Origin: Corydoras sp. C115
Lineage: Eukaryota > Chordata > Actinopteri > Siluriformes > Callichthyidae
Assembly: GCA_019802505.1 (NCBI GenBank)
Contig: JAFMOC010000261.1
Location: 367,501-431,500, forward strand
Length of the DNA stretch: 64,000 nt
Direction: 5' to 3'
Shown here piece by piece: positions 24,117 through 35,456 of the stretch; the stretch's first letter is position 1, and each line of letters begins with the position of its first letter. The notes beneath the pieces are model-generated. The model worked only from the letters and a program-made list of their open reading frames with translations. It was not told the origin of the DNA and ran no database searches. The position numbers were made by a program, and so were the translations under genes.

Positions 24117-24452
24117 AGTATACAGTATGTTCTTAGTTCCACTTATTGTAAAGATGTAGTTCTACAATTCCAGACTATAGTCCATCTGTTTGTATGTCTC
24201 CTTTACTCTGTTCTAATGGTCAGGACCCCAATAGTAGCACCACAGAGCAGGTATTATTTGGTTGGTGCATTATTCCTATCCCAGCAGTGTCACTGAGGTG
24301 TTTAAATTAAACTACAGCAGCACTGCTGCACTTAAACCCCCTCACTGCATCAGTGTCACTGCTGAACTGACAATAAACAATCCACCACCCAAATAATACC
24401 TGTTCTGTGATGCTCCTGACCAATAGAGAACAGAGAACCAACAGAGAACTAA
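24117..24452. mobile_element. palindromic dispersed element F1 (short form)
   Basis: A foldback structure: 24209-24275 (with TGTTCTAATGGTCAGGA and GGTATTATTTGG) is the imperfect reverse complement of 24381-24433 (with CCAAATAATACC and TCCTGACCAATAGAGAACA). The middle continues the palindrome through CAGCAGTGTCACTG. From memory, this is a short form of a repeat abundant in characins, electric fishes and catfishes, probably a non-autonomous DNA transposon. No coding sequence is present. Confidence 0.65.
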
Positions 24453-25079
24453 CAGAAATAATGTCACCATGCCTCTATGGCACCATGGCTCCCACCTTTT
24501 TATGTGGGTGCATTTTAATTCAAGTAAAATTATACATGAATTATAGAAAAATTAAAACTAAAGTCAAAATAATTAATATTTTAATGAGTAATATAATACG
24601 GGTTCCTCGTAGACATTTAGTTTACATTAATTAAAAGACATGTTTGGACTTTTTCGGCATCAGTAAACACGCAGCTGGAGGAATCCAACATTTCGCGTGT
24701 CGTAATGTCGCCTAGCTTCTATATATTCCGTACATAAAACGTATGTTGAATCTGTTAGAACAGGTCTAATGGCAGACCCTGTCACAAACACCCTTGATGG
24801 TGCAATTTATGACATCACAAAGCCGCCATTCGCCATAAAACTGTCATAAAACACTTCATTATGTAGCTAAGTAAATAAAACGCTACGTGCCATCAAACCA
24901 GCTTTTATATGTCGGGTGTGTTAACTGGACTCTCCCGCCTCTGTTGCAGTCGCTTAAAAAGGAGTCTTGATTATGAGAAAACTGATTTTATGTCGTAAAT
25001 CAAAAAATATATATGTATTAGCTGAGTGAGGAGGAAAGCCTGAGCATGGGACAGAAAAAAGAGCTATGTACAGACATTC
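24453..25079. other. unique sequence, no gene seen
   Basis: AT-rich with scattered CpG. No repeat or coding signal is recognised. It ends where a family D/SINE chimera begins. Confidence 0.35.
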
Positions 25080-25188
25080 ATCTACTAGGGTCGGGGGGGA
25101 GGGGGGGGGGGGAGTTCCCCATGTCCATCCATGGGAGAACATTTCAGGCGCTGGGCAGATACACCCAGGACAGGGCGCCAATCTATCA
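25080..25188 (-). mobile_element. V-SINE A 3' part fused to family D
   Basis: Minus-strand 3' body, cut off at CCAATCTATCAGTG, after which sequence of repeat family D follows. The same break point occurs at 36691. Confidence 0.8.
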
Positions 25189-25560
25189 GTGTATGTTGAT
25201 AATGTAGTCAATAAAAATGGTATCAGGTTTACGGGAGTATGCGTCACATACATTTTTTTTATGAACTGCGTTCTGTAATATGATTGTTAGAGAAACCGGA
25301 AACCTGTTACTCAGCGATCAGCATTCACTTTAAAAACCAGACTAGATTATGTTACGGAACACCAGATTATTGACCATTATGCTTTAAATAAACGCGTTTA
25401 GCAATCGACCCTTGTTTTTCTTTTATTATAGTATGTTTGTAACCATTTCATATGGGCTATAAAGCAATCAAGGTTGTGTATTATTGAGAATAAATCACGG
25501 GAAGGAGCTGTAACTGTACTCCGCTGCACGTCGTGCCTAACAACACCTGTTTTCCATAAT
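25189..25560. repeat. dispersed repeat family D, copy 1
   Basis: Shares TTGATAATGTAGTCAATA and ATGGTATCAGGTTTACGGGA with 36692-36765. It shares GTTAGAGAAACCGGAA and CTGTTACTCAGCGATCAGCA with 42450-42505, and TTCACTTTAAAAACCAGACT with 61600-61630. Non-coding. A non-autonomous DNA transposon is possible; the class is not proven. Confidence 0.6.
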
Positions 25561-25695
25561 TTAGTTACAATAATGCAACTAAATACAAGAACAGAATCAG
25601 ATTAATTGGCACACAAAAAATGTGTAATAAGTGTTGGCTCATACAATATGCATGACATACAAACTCATAGACTAAACTGATTTAGTGACAATACA

Positions 25696-25697
<2 letters not shown>

Positions 25698-25784
<87 letters not shown>
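25698..25784. repeat. (TA)n microsatellite
   Basis: About 42 TA units directly before the tail end of a minus-strand SINE. A shorter TA run (26132-26160) follows the head. Confidence 0.95.
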
Positions 25785-26131
25785 TCATTCATTCATTATC
25801 TCCCGCTTTTCTCCTCTATTAGGGTCATGGTGGGGTTCCCCATACCCATCCAGGGGAGAACGTCTCGGGCGCTGGGCAGATAGACCCAGGACAGGGCGCC
25901 AATCCATCGCTGGGCACAAACTCACTCACACAGACACACTCTACATGGGGCAATTCCGAGCATTCAATTGACTTGATCCATGTTTTTGGACTGTGGGAGG
26001 AAACCGGAGAACCCGGAGGAAACCCACACAGACACGGGGAGAACATGAAAACGCCACCCAGATGGGGATTCGAACCGGGAATCCCTAGCGCTGAGAGGCG
26101 AATGTGCTAACCACTAAGCCACCGTGCCGCC
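25785..26131 (-). mobile_element. V-SINE A, full, inside (TA)n
   Basis: Full minus-strand copy with TA repeats on both sides, so the insertion target was TA-rich. Head and tail are intact. Confidence 0.92.
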
Positions 26132-26160
26132 ATATATATATATATATATACATACATATA

Positions 26161-27053
26161 TACACAGATTTTAAACGCTATATAATAAACAATATACATT
26201 ATACAATATGCAGAATGTGTATGTGGTATACGAGGTGCATTTGGGTGTTGTAACAAGTTATTTGAAAGTAAGTCTGCATCTAAGATCTAAGTTAAAAGTG
26301 ATGATTTAGGAATTCAGCGATTTTTAACCTAGCAATATGTAGTAATACAAATGAATGCAGATTTAGCATTATAACTACATCCTATATGAATACTATACAT
26401 GTATGGTTTAAGAATCGCCTCATGGCATTGCTCTGCATGATAATAGAAGCTAATGTGACTGCTAGATAGGGATTCGGAGAGCTCAGCATGTGTCGAAGAT
26501 CTTTGTTTCTGTTTCTTGCATCCCTTCACACACACCCGCCCCTCTACGCCTAAGCTGCTAATGAGAGTGGGGAACAGAGGTTAGCCGGAACTAAAAATAA
26601 ATGGCTGACTAGGAGTTTGCTCAGTGGTTTTTCTCATTGATTAAGTCGCATGGCTAATGCATGCTCATTCCTCAGCTGAGCACTAATTAGCATGCGCTCA
26701 GCCTCACCACCAGTTGACCACCAAGCTCTCTGCAGGGCACCTACTTTTGCACCGTGACTCTTCCACGGCTGTCGAATGATGCATTGACCACATTATTGGA
26801 TGAAATTTAGGCCTGGCTTCTTTGTTTAGTGTCGCTGAGTAGTTTTTCAAAGGCCTAGGGTTAAAAAATGCGAAAGAAGCACAAAGAGCAATGAGAGTTA
26901 AGGGCCTGGCTCCGGGGTGGCGTTGTGTACCTGTGGTTTAAAACTTCCAACCTGATGATATCCCAAAAAGTTGATTACTGACTGCCCCAATTGAAAGAAA
27001 ATCACGGACTAAATCACGTATTAAGGTGTGGGTAGGGTGCTGGGCTATCAATA
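26161..27053. other. unique sequence, best conserved non-coding candidate region
   Basis: About 900 bp without SINEs. At 26560-26860 it holds several TAATTAG/CTAATGA-like homeodomain core motifs and GCATGC-type palindromes in balanced sequence, a look typical of developmental enhancers. No gene recognised; this is impression, not proof. Confidence 0.35.
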
Positions 27054-27351
27054 CATCCATCCATTATCTTCCGCTTTATCCTCTACTAGGGTCGCGGGGG
27101 GTTCCACATGCCCATCCAGAGAAGAACTGGGCAGATACACCCAACTGGGCGCCAATCTATTGCTAGGCACACACTCACTCATACAAACACACTCTATATG
27201 GGGCAATTTGGACTGTGGGAGGGAACCGGAGAACCCGGAGGAAACCCACACGGACACGGGGAGAACATAGAAACTCCACCTAGATTGGGATTCGAAACGG
27301 GAATCCCTAACGCTGAGAGGAAAACGTGTTAACTACTAAGCCACCGTGCCC
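27054..27351 (-). mobile_element. V-SINE A, internally deleted
   Basis: Minus-strand copy with a deletion in the body (the stretch between GGCAATTTGG and ACTGTGGGAG is lost) and another near the GAACGT motif. The head is complete to CCACCGTGCC. Confidence 0.87.
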
Positions 27352-27353
27352 AG

Positions 27354-27540
27354 GGTAAATCGAATGCTCCAAATTGCCCCATATAGAGTGTGTCTGTGTG
27401 AGTGACTGTGTGCCCAGCGATAGATTGGCGCCCTGTCCTGGGTGTATCTGCCCAGCGCCCTAACATTCTTCCCTGGATGGGCATGGGGAACCCCCCCACG
27501 AGCCTAGTATTGGATTGGGTGGAAAATAATGAATGAATGT
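27354..27540 (+). mobile_element. V-SINE A, 3' half
   Basis: Plus-strand 3' half starting GGGTAAATCGAATGCTCC. It is joined within a few bases to the head of the preceding inverted copy, forming a head-side inverted pair. Confidence 0.87.
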
Positions 27541-27970
27541 GATTACATGTGATGTGTGTTATTCATCTCCAACAATAATTAAAGTCAATAAGTCAATATG
27601 GAGTGCAATATTAAACGGCCATCTGATATTTACAGTCATTCAACGTATTTAACATTCTTAATTTAACTGGTCAAACCCGGCATGGAAAAAAAAAAAAAAT
27701 TGGACAAACCGGTAAGAGTTTAAGAAAGTGCATGGTAGTATCACAGCGCCCACTTATTGCCGGATTAGGTTCTTATTGATGCATCGCCGAGGCTGTGCTA
27801 AGGTTACCCCCTCGCTGACTCTGGTCATTGACTGCCATTCTAATGGCCAGGTCTGATTCCTCCTGATGGGCATTGACTGCTGACCTGATCAATACAGGTT
27901 TCCAGCCCTGATCCAAACGGGATGCTTGGGGCCCGTACGCCAGCTGCAAACCCTAGAAGTACATGAATTT
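27541..27970. other. unique sequence, possible conserved non-coding DNA
   Basis: No repeat family recognised. 27740-27960 has balanced composition. It borders the minisatellite. Confidence 0.35.
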
Positions 27971-29340
27971 CTTATTACCTAGAACAGTAATGTCCGGGGA
28001 TCTCTCTCTCCCTTTCAATGGTTATTTAAGCTTGACTTAAGCTTGACTTCTGAGCCATATGTTTGTTATTTAGTCAATCCTAAGGATGTAATTGCATTAC
28101 AAATGTTTAAAATAATAAAACAATATGCAATGAAACACTTATTACCTTGCACAGAAATGTCTGGAGATCTCTCTCTCCCTTTTGAAGGTTACTTAAGCTT
28201 GACTTAAGCTTGACTTTCGATCCACATGTTCTTTAATCAATCCTAAGGGTGTAATTGCATCACAAATGTTTCAAATAATAAAACAATATGCAACGAAACA
28301 CTGCAAAGAATTTCTTAACAACCAGCACTGAAATGTCTGGGAATCTCTCTCTCCCTTCCGATGGGTCCTTAACCGTGACTTAAGCTTGACATTCAAGCCA
28401 TATTATTTAGTCAATCCTAAGGATGTAATTGCATCACAAATCTTTCAAATAATAAAACAATATGCAATGAAACACTGCAAAGAATGTCTTATTACCTAGC
28501 ACTGAAATGTCTAGGAATCTCTCTTCCTTTCGATGGTTACTTAAGCTTAACTTAAGCTTGACTTTCGAGCCACATGTTCTGTAGTCAATCCTAGGGATGT
28601 TATTGCATTACAAATGTTTAAAATAATAAAACAATATGCAACGAAACACTGCAAAGAATTTCTTATTACCTAGTACAGAACTGTCCGGCGATCTCTTTCT
28701 CCCTTTCGATGGGTACTTAAGCTTGACTTTTGAGCCATATGTTCATAATTTAGTCAATCCAATCAATCCTAAGGATGTAATTGCATCACAAATGTTTCAA
28801 ATAACAAAACAATATGCAACTAATCACTGCAAAGAATTTTTCTTTTAACTAGCGCAGAAATGTCATGGGAATCTCTCCCTTTCGATGGATCCTTAAGCTT
28901 GAATTAAGCTTGACTTTCGAGCCATATGTAATTTAGTCAATCCTAAGGATGTAATTGCATCACAAATGTTTCAAATAATAAAACAATATGCAATGAAACA
29001 CTTATTATCTAGCACAGAAATGTCTGGAGATCTCTCCCTTTCGATGGGTACTTAAGCTTGACTTAAGCTTAACTTTCGAGCCAATCCTAGTCAATCCTAA
29101 GGATGTAATTGCATCACAAACGTTTCAAATAATAAAACAATATGCAATGAAACACTGCAAAGAATTTTTTTTTTTTACCTAGCGCAGAAATGTCTGGGGA
29201 TCTCTCCCTTTCGATGGTTACTTAAACTTGACTTAAGCTTGACTTTTGAGCCACATGTTATTTAGTCAATCTTAAGGATGTAATTGCATCAAAAATGCTT
29301 CAAACACTAAAAAAATATGCAACGAAACACTGCAAAGAAG
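27971..29340. repeat. eight-copy ~171-bp minisatellite
   Basis: The anchor TGTC(T/C)GGGGATCTCT recurs, with variation, at 27991, 28158, 28334, 28508, 28682, 28861, 29021 and 29191 (intervals 160-179 bp). Each unit holds CTTATTACCTAGCACAG, a TTAAGCTTGACTTAAGCTTG direct repeat, a GTCAATCCTAAGGATG segment and AATAAAACAATATGCAA. The small inner AAGCTTGACTT repeat varies in number and explains much of the length differences. The unit is not a recognised SINE or transposon. Confidence 0.92.
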
Positions 29341-30006
29341 CATTTTATTGATTCAGCTCTTAAAAATCTCAGTATTGCATGGATGTCATGATGTCACGAT
29401 TTTGTAAGGATTAGCCTGAGGTGGTATTTTAGGGTCCGTTTAATTTTTTTTTTCTCCCCCATTTCTATTTTTTGCTACATTACCTCACCACATTTTGCTT
29501 CATGCATGCCTGTCCCAGTGTTGGCATCTAGTTTCCGGCCCACTTTCCTCTCCCCATCTCCAGCAGCCGCAGATCAGATCACAGCCCCCACTCAGAAAGA
29601 CAATGATCTCCACCCTGGAGAATGTGCAGTCAAAGCTATTGATTGCCTCTATTCCTGGTCCAGCAGTGTGCCTTGTCCCAGCTCTGGCCAGCTTTCTCTG
29701 CTAAAAGTCTTTACTTTAAGCTGGTGGGGACACCCACATGAAGCCGAGAGTGAGATTCTCAAATATTGACTGATTTTTCATCTACATTTTCCCCTTCCTC
29801 ACTAAATTATTCAGGGTTCCTAATAGTTTCACGTTGCATCCACTTGCAATGCCCTCAGCACGGCAAAATGGTACTGCATGTGGAGGGCAGCCAGTCATTT
29901 ATAGTAAATATATTTCACTTATGCGTCGTTGAGGTCCCTAATAGTGCGATATAAATAAAATGTATTATTATTATTATTATGCAATTTTTAATTGTAATGA
30001 CAATTA
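29341..30006. other. unique sequence ending in (ATT)n
   Basis: 29500-29740 is more GC-rich and open in two frames, with no recognised domain. 29950-29980 has GATATAAATAAAATG followed by ATT repeats, resembling the tail of a common fish dispersed repeat. Confidence 0.35.
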
Positions 30007-30099
30007 TAAAAATCTATACATTACTATGCCGGGATATAAACAAAGTTCAGATTTCCTTCCTAAACAAAGCCCACACAGCCCTCCATATACAGTACATTA

Positions 30100-30356
30100 T
30101 CCATCCATTATCTTCCGTTTTATCCTCTATTACGGTCGCGGGGGGTTCTCCATGCCCATCCAGAGGAGAACGCCCATCCAGGGGCACTGGGCAGATACAC
30201 CCAGGACAGGGTGCCAATCTATCGGCACACTCATACACACAAACATACTCTATATGGGGCAATTTGGAGAATTCAATTGACCTTAATCCATGTTTTTGGA
30301 CTGTGGGAGCAAACCGGAGAACCCGGAGGAAACCCACGCGGACACGGTGAGAGCGT
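30100..30356 (-). mobile_element. V-SINE A, head-truncated
   Basis: Minus-strand copy with a partly duplicated GAACGCCCATCCAGGGG segment. It ends at the GGACACGGTGAGAG segment without the head. Confidence 0.85.
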
Positions 30357-30383
30357 AACATCAAGAGCTCAGTTAAAGAGCTC

Positions 30384-30522
30384 ACCCATCCAGGGGAGAC
30401 CATTTAGTGCGCTGGGCATATACAGCCAGGACAGGGCGCTTATCTATATGGGGCAATTTGGAGAATTCAATTGACCTTAAATACATTTTTGGACTGTGGG
30501 AGGAAACCGGAGAACCCAGATG
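30384..30522 (-). mobile_element. V-SINE A, middle fragment
   Basis: Minus-strand piece from CACCCATCCAGGGGAG to the central block, with internal losses; both ends are truncated. Confidence 0.8.
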
Positions 30523-30557
30523 GAATTGTAAAATGAAAAATAATAAAAAAAACTATA

Positions 30558-30904
30558 GGGCGGCACGGTGGCTTAGTGGTTTGCACATTTGCCTCTCAGC
30601 GCTAGGGATTCCCGGTTCGAATCCTAATCTGGGTGTAGTTTCCATGTTCTCCCTGTGTCCAAATGGGTTTCCTCCGGGTTCTCCGCATTCCACCCACAGT
30701 CCAAAACCATGGATCAAGTCAATTGAATTCTCTGAATTGGCCCATATAGAGTGTGCGTGTGAGTGAGTGTGTGCCCAGTGATAGATTGGCGCCCCTTCCT
30801 GGGTGTATCCGCCCAGCGCCCTAGACTTTCTCCCCTGGATGGGCATGGTGAGCCCCCCTGCGACCCTAATAGAGGATAAAGCGGAAGATAATGGATGGAT
30901 GGAT
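30558..30904 (+). mobile_element. V-SINE A, full
   Basis: Plus-strand copy beginning AGGGCGGCACGGTGG with good A and B boxes and a GGATGGATGGAT tail that touches the second copy of the 85-bp direct repeat. Confidence 0.92.
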
Positions 30905-30990
30905 AAAAATCTATACATTTCTATGAAGGATATAACCAAAGTTCAGATTTCCTTCCTAAACCAAGCCCACACAGCCCGCCATTTCATGCC

Positions 30991-31775
30991 TCCCATTTTT
31001 TTGGTTCCACCAAGCTTTATATTGTATGCACCCCGATGAACCGCAGCCTCCTGAGAATTGTTTTTATTTCCGAGTATCCGAAAAAGTAAAGCAAAACGCC
31101 GTCCATAGGCAGAGCCTGTTAGCAGATAGCATTTTTGAGTTGGATGTTTTCTACTCTAATTGTCTTTCATGTGAACAATGGCAGCATCCCTCTAGTGAGC
31201 AATAGCAAGTGGAAGAGGGAGGGCAGCCTGTGCATTTCAATGGGTTTTTTTTTATTATTAGCTTGTGAAATTAGCAAGCTGGAAGTCGTTTCAAGGATCC
31301 CTTTTTCCTGCCGCTCTCTCTTTCTCTCCCGGCTCTTTGTTTTCGGACTCTCTCACCAGATAATTGTAATGCGGAGTCAAATGTGTTTGTGGACTTAAAG
31401 ACAATAACACTGGGAAAGGCCGCGTTAATAGACTTTTACTCCAATGCCTGCACTTCTACTCTGGATCCTAATAAGGTGCCTGTCACGAAGGCGGGATTTG
31501 TTTAAAAACCATGGTAATTGATGCATTACAGTGAGTGTGCACATAGCTAGACTTGATTAACTAAGGGCTGTTTGGGTGTGTGTATGTTTGCATGCTTTTA
31601 AAGGCTGGCTAATGGCATCCTTTGTGGAATTTCTTATTGGAGCTGGTAACGGATGCGACTGTTGTTGAAGTCTTTAGAGGGAAAATATCATTATATATCA
31701 AATCAGAGGAATTAATGGAAAATAGAAATGAAAGCTGTGCAACGGTTCTTAAAAGTTGTTACTTGGGAAATATAC
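30991..31775. other. unique sequence, possible conserved non-coding DNA
   Basis: About 780 bp without recognised repeats. Open frames (for example 31135-31398) have no recognised domain. Confidence 0.35.
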
Positions 31776-32101
31776 ATTCATTATCTTCCGCTTTATCCTC
31801 TATTAGGGTCTCGCGCGGGGGGGGGGGGTCCCCATGCCCATGCCCATCCAGGAGAGAAGGTTTCGGGCACTGGGCAGATACACCCAGGACAGGACGCCAA
31901 TCTATCACTGGGCACACACTCACTCACACAGACACACTCTATGTGGGGCAATTTTGAGAATTGTGGGGGGAAACCGGAGAACCCGGAGGAAACCCACGTG
32001 GACACGGGGAGAACATGGAAACTCCACCCAGATTGGGATTCGAACCAGGAATCCCTAGTGCTGAGAGCCAAATGTGCTAACCACTAAGCCACCATGCCAC
32101 C
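31776..32101 (-). mobile_element. V-SINE A, body-deleted
   Basis: Minus-strand copy lacking the stretch between GAGAATT and GTGGGGGGAAACC. It carries a long G-run (31818-31828). The head is complete. Confidence 0.88.
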
Positions 32102-32119
32102 CCTTGCTATATATATTAA

Positions 32120-32411
32120 ATCCATCCATCCATTATCTTCCGCTTTATCCTCTACTATGCCCAACAACAGTGGGAGAACATTTCGCTGGGCAGATAGACC
32201 CAGGACAGGACGCCAATCTATCGCTGGGCACACACTCACTAACACAGACACACAAACAAATACACTCTATATGGGGCATTCAATTCACCTTGATCCAAAT
32301 ATTTGGACTGTGGGAGGCAACCAGAGAACCCGGAGGAAACTCACACTGACATGGGGAGAACATTGAAACTCCACCCAGATTGGGATTCGAACCGTGAATC
32401 CCTAGTGCTGC
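32120..32411 (-). mobile_element. V-SINE A, multiple deletions
   Basis: Minus-strand copy with the stretch between CTCTACTA and GGGAGAAC altered and the outer head missing (stops at CCCTAGTGCTG). Confidence 0.85.
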
Positions 32412-32683
32412 CGTCTAGAACACGCAATAAGAAACACAAAACCCATGTAAGATGCGAACGGCACACCCGTGACGGTGTGGAACTGATTATACGGTTCGAT
32501 GGCCACAGGTAAAAAATGACCTCCTGTGATGCATTTGGGGGGAATAAAAAACTTAAACCGAATGTTCTCCTGTGTCTGACAAGTGTGTCGTACCATGGGT
32601 TGAAGTCATTGTCCATAATGGCCCTCAGCTTAGACAGCATCACTATTAGAGGCTTTAATTTTCACCTGATTGGCTTCTGTTGA
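32412..32683. other. unique sequence, no gene seen
   Basis: Less than 300 bp. No repeat or domain recognised. Confidence 0.4.
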
Positions 32684-33016
32684 TTGTTTAGTGGTTAGCA
32701 CGTTCTCCTCTGAGTGCTGGGGATTCCTGGTTCGAATCCCAATCTGGGTGGACATGTTTTTGGACTGTGGGAGGAAACCGGAGAACCCGGACATGGGGAG
32801 AACTTGCAAACTCCACACAGATTGGGATAAATTGAATTCTTGAGTTCAATTGAATTCTCCAAATTGCCCCAAATAGTGTGTTTGTGTGAGTGAGTGTGTT
32901 CCCAGTGATAGATTGCCGCCCTGTCCTGGCTGTCCTGCCCAGCACCCAAAACCTTCTCTCCTGGATGGACATGGGGAACCCCCCGCGACCCTAGTAGAGG
33001 ATAAAGCGGAAGACCA
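32684..33016 (+). mobile_element. V-SINE A with internal micro-inversion
   Basis: Plus-strand head (32684-32752), then about 75 bp of central block in minus orientation (32753-32826, starting CATGTTTTTGGACTGTGGG), then plus-strand body and tail from about 32847. The inverted part corresponds to the segment missing from the plus copy. Confidence 0.82.
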
Positions 33017-33271
33017 TCATGACTTCTAATACATCAGCCATAATTTCCATATTTGGAAGTGAGGACAGTATGTGTTGTGTAAAATTGCTTTAAATAGTGT
33101 TTAGGATATAAACATTAACAAATCCTGTAGTCTAAACACAAGAAGACAAAATAAAAAAGAACTTACTGTCCAGGCTATACTGTATATATAATAATAATGA
33201 TGTATGCTTAAGAGTATGGGATGAAAAAAAGGTCCTCCAGGTTATCCAGTGTAAAGCAGTTTCTATTCTGC
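33017..33271. other. unique AT-rich sequence
   Basis: No repeat family or coding signal seen. Confidence 0.4.
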
Positions 33272-33273
33272 AT

Positions 33274-33305
<32 letters not shown>

Positions 33306-33311
33306 ACACAC

Positions 33312-33349
<38 letters not shown>
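33272..33349. repeat. (CA)n microsatellite, interrupted
   Basis: Two CA runs separated by TACACACACACCTACA. Confidence 0.95.
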
Positions 33350-33351
<2 letters not shown>

Positions 33352-33749
33352 CACAGTAAAACTGGCCTCGGGCATCCCATTCTAATTGCCATAGCTCAAC
33401 AATATGGCATAGCAATGCCTTTGTTATCAGTCCTTTGTACGCAAGAGATCCAGTGATAAGCAAAGTTAAAAGGCATGGAAATTCCTTTTGATGAAGCATA
33501 AATATTACTCTCTCCTTAAACCGTGTACCAAAGATAATATGCTCTTTAATGTAGCCTTTGTTTGCAGTCTTAATATCAAGGCTAGTTCAGGGTCTCAACA
33601 GTTATTTGGTTCCTAATCTAACTTTTCATTCGACCATGTTGATAATGTTGTGTGTGAGAGAGAGCAAGAGAGAGCGAGAGAGACAGAGAGCATTTATACC
33701 ATGCAGGGTATGGTTTCTTAATGAGAGCAATATATAATAACAAAAATTG
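33350..33749. other. unique sequence with short GA-rich run
   Basis: AGAGAGC-type run at 33656-33690. No gene seen. Confidence 0.4.
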
Positions 33750-34048
33750 TGGGGGGGGGGGGGGGGTTCCCCATGCCCATTTGGGAGAGAACATCTCGGG
33801 TGCTTGGGCAGATAGACCCAGGACAGGGCACCAATCTATCGCTGGGCACACACTCACTCACACAAACACACTCTATATGGGGCAATTTGGAGAATTCAAT
33901 TGACCTTGAGCCATGTTTTTGGACTGTGGGAGGAAACCGGAGAACCGGACACGGGGAGAACATGGAAACTCCACCCAGATTGGGATTCGAACCGGGAATG
34001 CCTAGTGCTGAGAGGAGAACATGCTAACCACTAAGCCACCATACCGCC
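33750..34048 (-). mobile_element. V-SINE A, 3'-truncated at a G-run
   Basis: Minus-strand copy whose 3' end is cut at an 18-base G-run; no CATC tail is present. The central block has a small deletion. The head is complete. Confidence 0.88.
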
Positions 34049-34170
34049 TAAATTAATGTTATATGGTAAAATAAATAATTCTGTGATTTGGTTTTCTGTG
34101 GAATTTTTAATTACTGCATTTGTCATTCTCAATTAGCAAAATAAGAATTTTATGAATATTATAGTCTGTC

Positions 34171-34518
34171 AGGGCGGCAAGGTGGCTTAGTGGTTAGCAT
34201 GTTCTCCTCTCAGCACTAGGGATTCCTTGTTCGAATCCCAATCTGGGTGGAGTTTCCATGTTCTCCCCGTGTCCGTGTGGATTTCCTTCAGGTTCTCCGG
34301 TTTCCTCCCACAGTCCAAAAACATGGATCAAGTCAATTGAATTCTCCTAATTGCCCCATATAGAGTGTGTTTGTGTGAGTGAGTGTGTGCCCAGTTATAG
34401 ATTGGCGCCCTGTCCTGGGTGTATCTGCCCAGCGCCCGAAACGTTCTCCCCTGGATGGGCATGGGGAACCCCCCCCCATGACCATAGTAGAGGATAAAGC
34501 GGAAGATAATGGATGGAT
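34171..34518 (+). mobile_element. V-SINE A, full
   Basis: Plus-strand full copy starting AGGGCGGCAAGGTGG. Its GGATGGATAATG tail leads into (TG)n and (TA)n. Confidence 0.92.
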
Positions 34519-34520
34519 AA

Positions 34521-34624
<104 letters not shown>

Positions 34625-35456
34625 AAATATAAAAAAAAAAAATCACGTTACGCTCACATAGTCTTTATCTTCATATTGTACATTTGTATGCTTCACAAGG
34701 CTAGTCAACCCTTTCAAAAAGCATTTATATACAGACTTTAAATGTTAATGTTTGAATCACTTTTAGACTAGTATATCTTCTCTGTCAGCTTTGAGACAAC
34801 CATAAAAAAACATGAATTACAGCTTTGGCTCAATAAGCAGATTTGGCAGCGTATTCATAGACCAGCAGTTAAACCAGTAAACCATTAAGTTTCTTCTCGA
34901 CGTCCGTGAAATTCACTGTTTTGTGTATAACAATACCAACGCTTGTAGAATTTGGAACAACTGCCCTAACAGTAATACTTATTTCGGGATTATTGCCTAT
35001 GCTGCGTTATTTCCAAAGCCAAAGTCAAAAAGTCATTGGCGTACTCTTGTGACGGAGGCCTTCCTTTTCGCCTGTCGTCCTGTGTGATTTCGTCTCCCAA
35101 TTACAGTAATGTAATGTGCAGGGACAGGCCCAGCCATTCCACATCTTTGCGACCGAATCCAGTCACCATAATCCGTTAAAAGCACTTAGAAAATTGATGT
35201 TAGCGCCTCTGCAACTCTTACGGTAGGACAGCCGGTCAAGTCTCCTACCTTTAATTGGATAATCAGTGTGTGATCTGTGTTTCGGAGTTTGGATTATGTA
35301 AACCTGACTTTGCACCTGCTAACCCAGAATAGGTTCATAGGCTGACCCTATCGACTTCAATGTGCCTAAGTGGGCGAGTCTGTGGGGCTGTATGAAAATC
35401 AGTCCAACTTTAATTACATTTTGGTGTTTGTTTTTGTTTGAGTTGCATATTGATAA
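34625..35456. other. unique sequence, possible conserved non-coding DNA
   Basis: About 830 bp free of recognised repeats, with balanced composition at 34980-35300. No gene model can be supported. Confidence 0.35.

Larger units (their letters stand above)
30007..30990. repeat. 85-bp direct repeat flanking a SINE cluster
   Basis: 30009-30090 (AATCTATACATTACTATG onward, with AAAGTTCAGATTTCCTTCCT) is repeated at 30909-30990, offset 898 bp. The stretch between holds three SINE copies. The repeat is too long for a TSD, so this is a duplicated segment. Confidence 0.8.

Noticed and set aside
28000..29340. CRISPR array
   Set aside because: Units are ~171 bp, repeat along their whole length, and lack short repeat/unique spacer alternation. 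The DNA is eukaryotic.
27971..29340. Alpha-satellite homology because of the ~171-bp period
   Set aside because: The period is a coincidence: the array has eight units with no alpha-satellite-like sequence, and the host looks like a fish.
29495..29769. Overlapping plus-strand frames in a GC-richer patch
   Set aside because: Two frames are open together, with Ser/Pro-rich low-complexity peptides and no recognised domain; not enough for a gene call.
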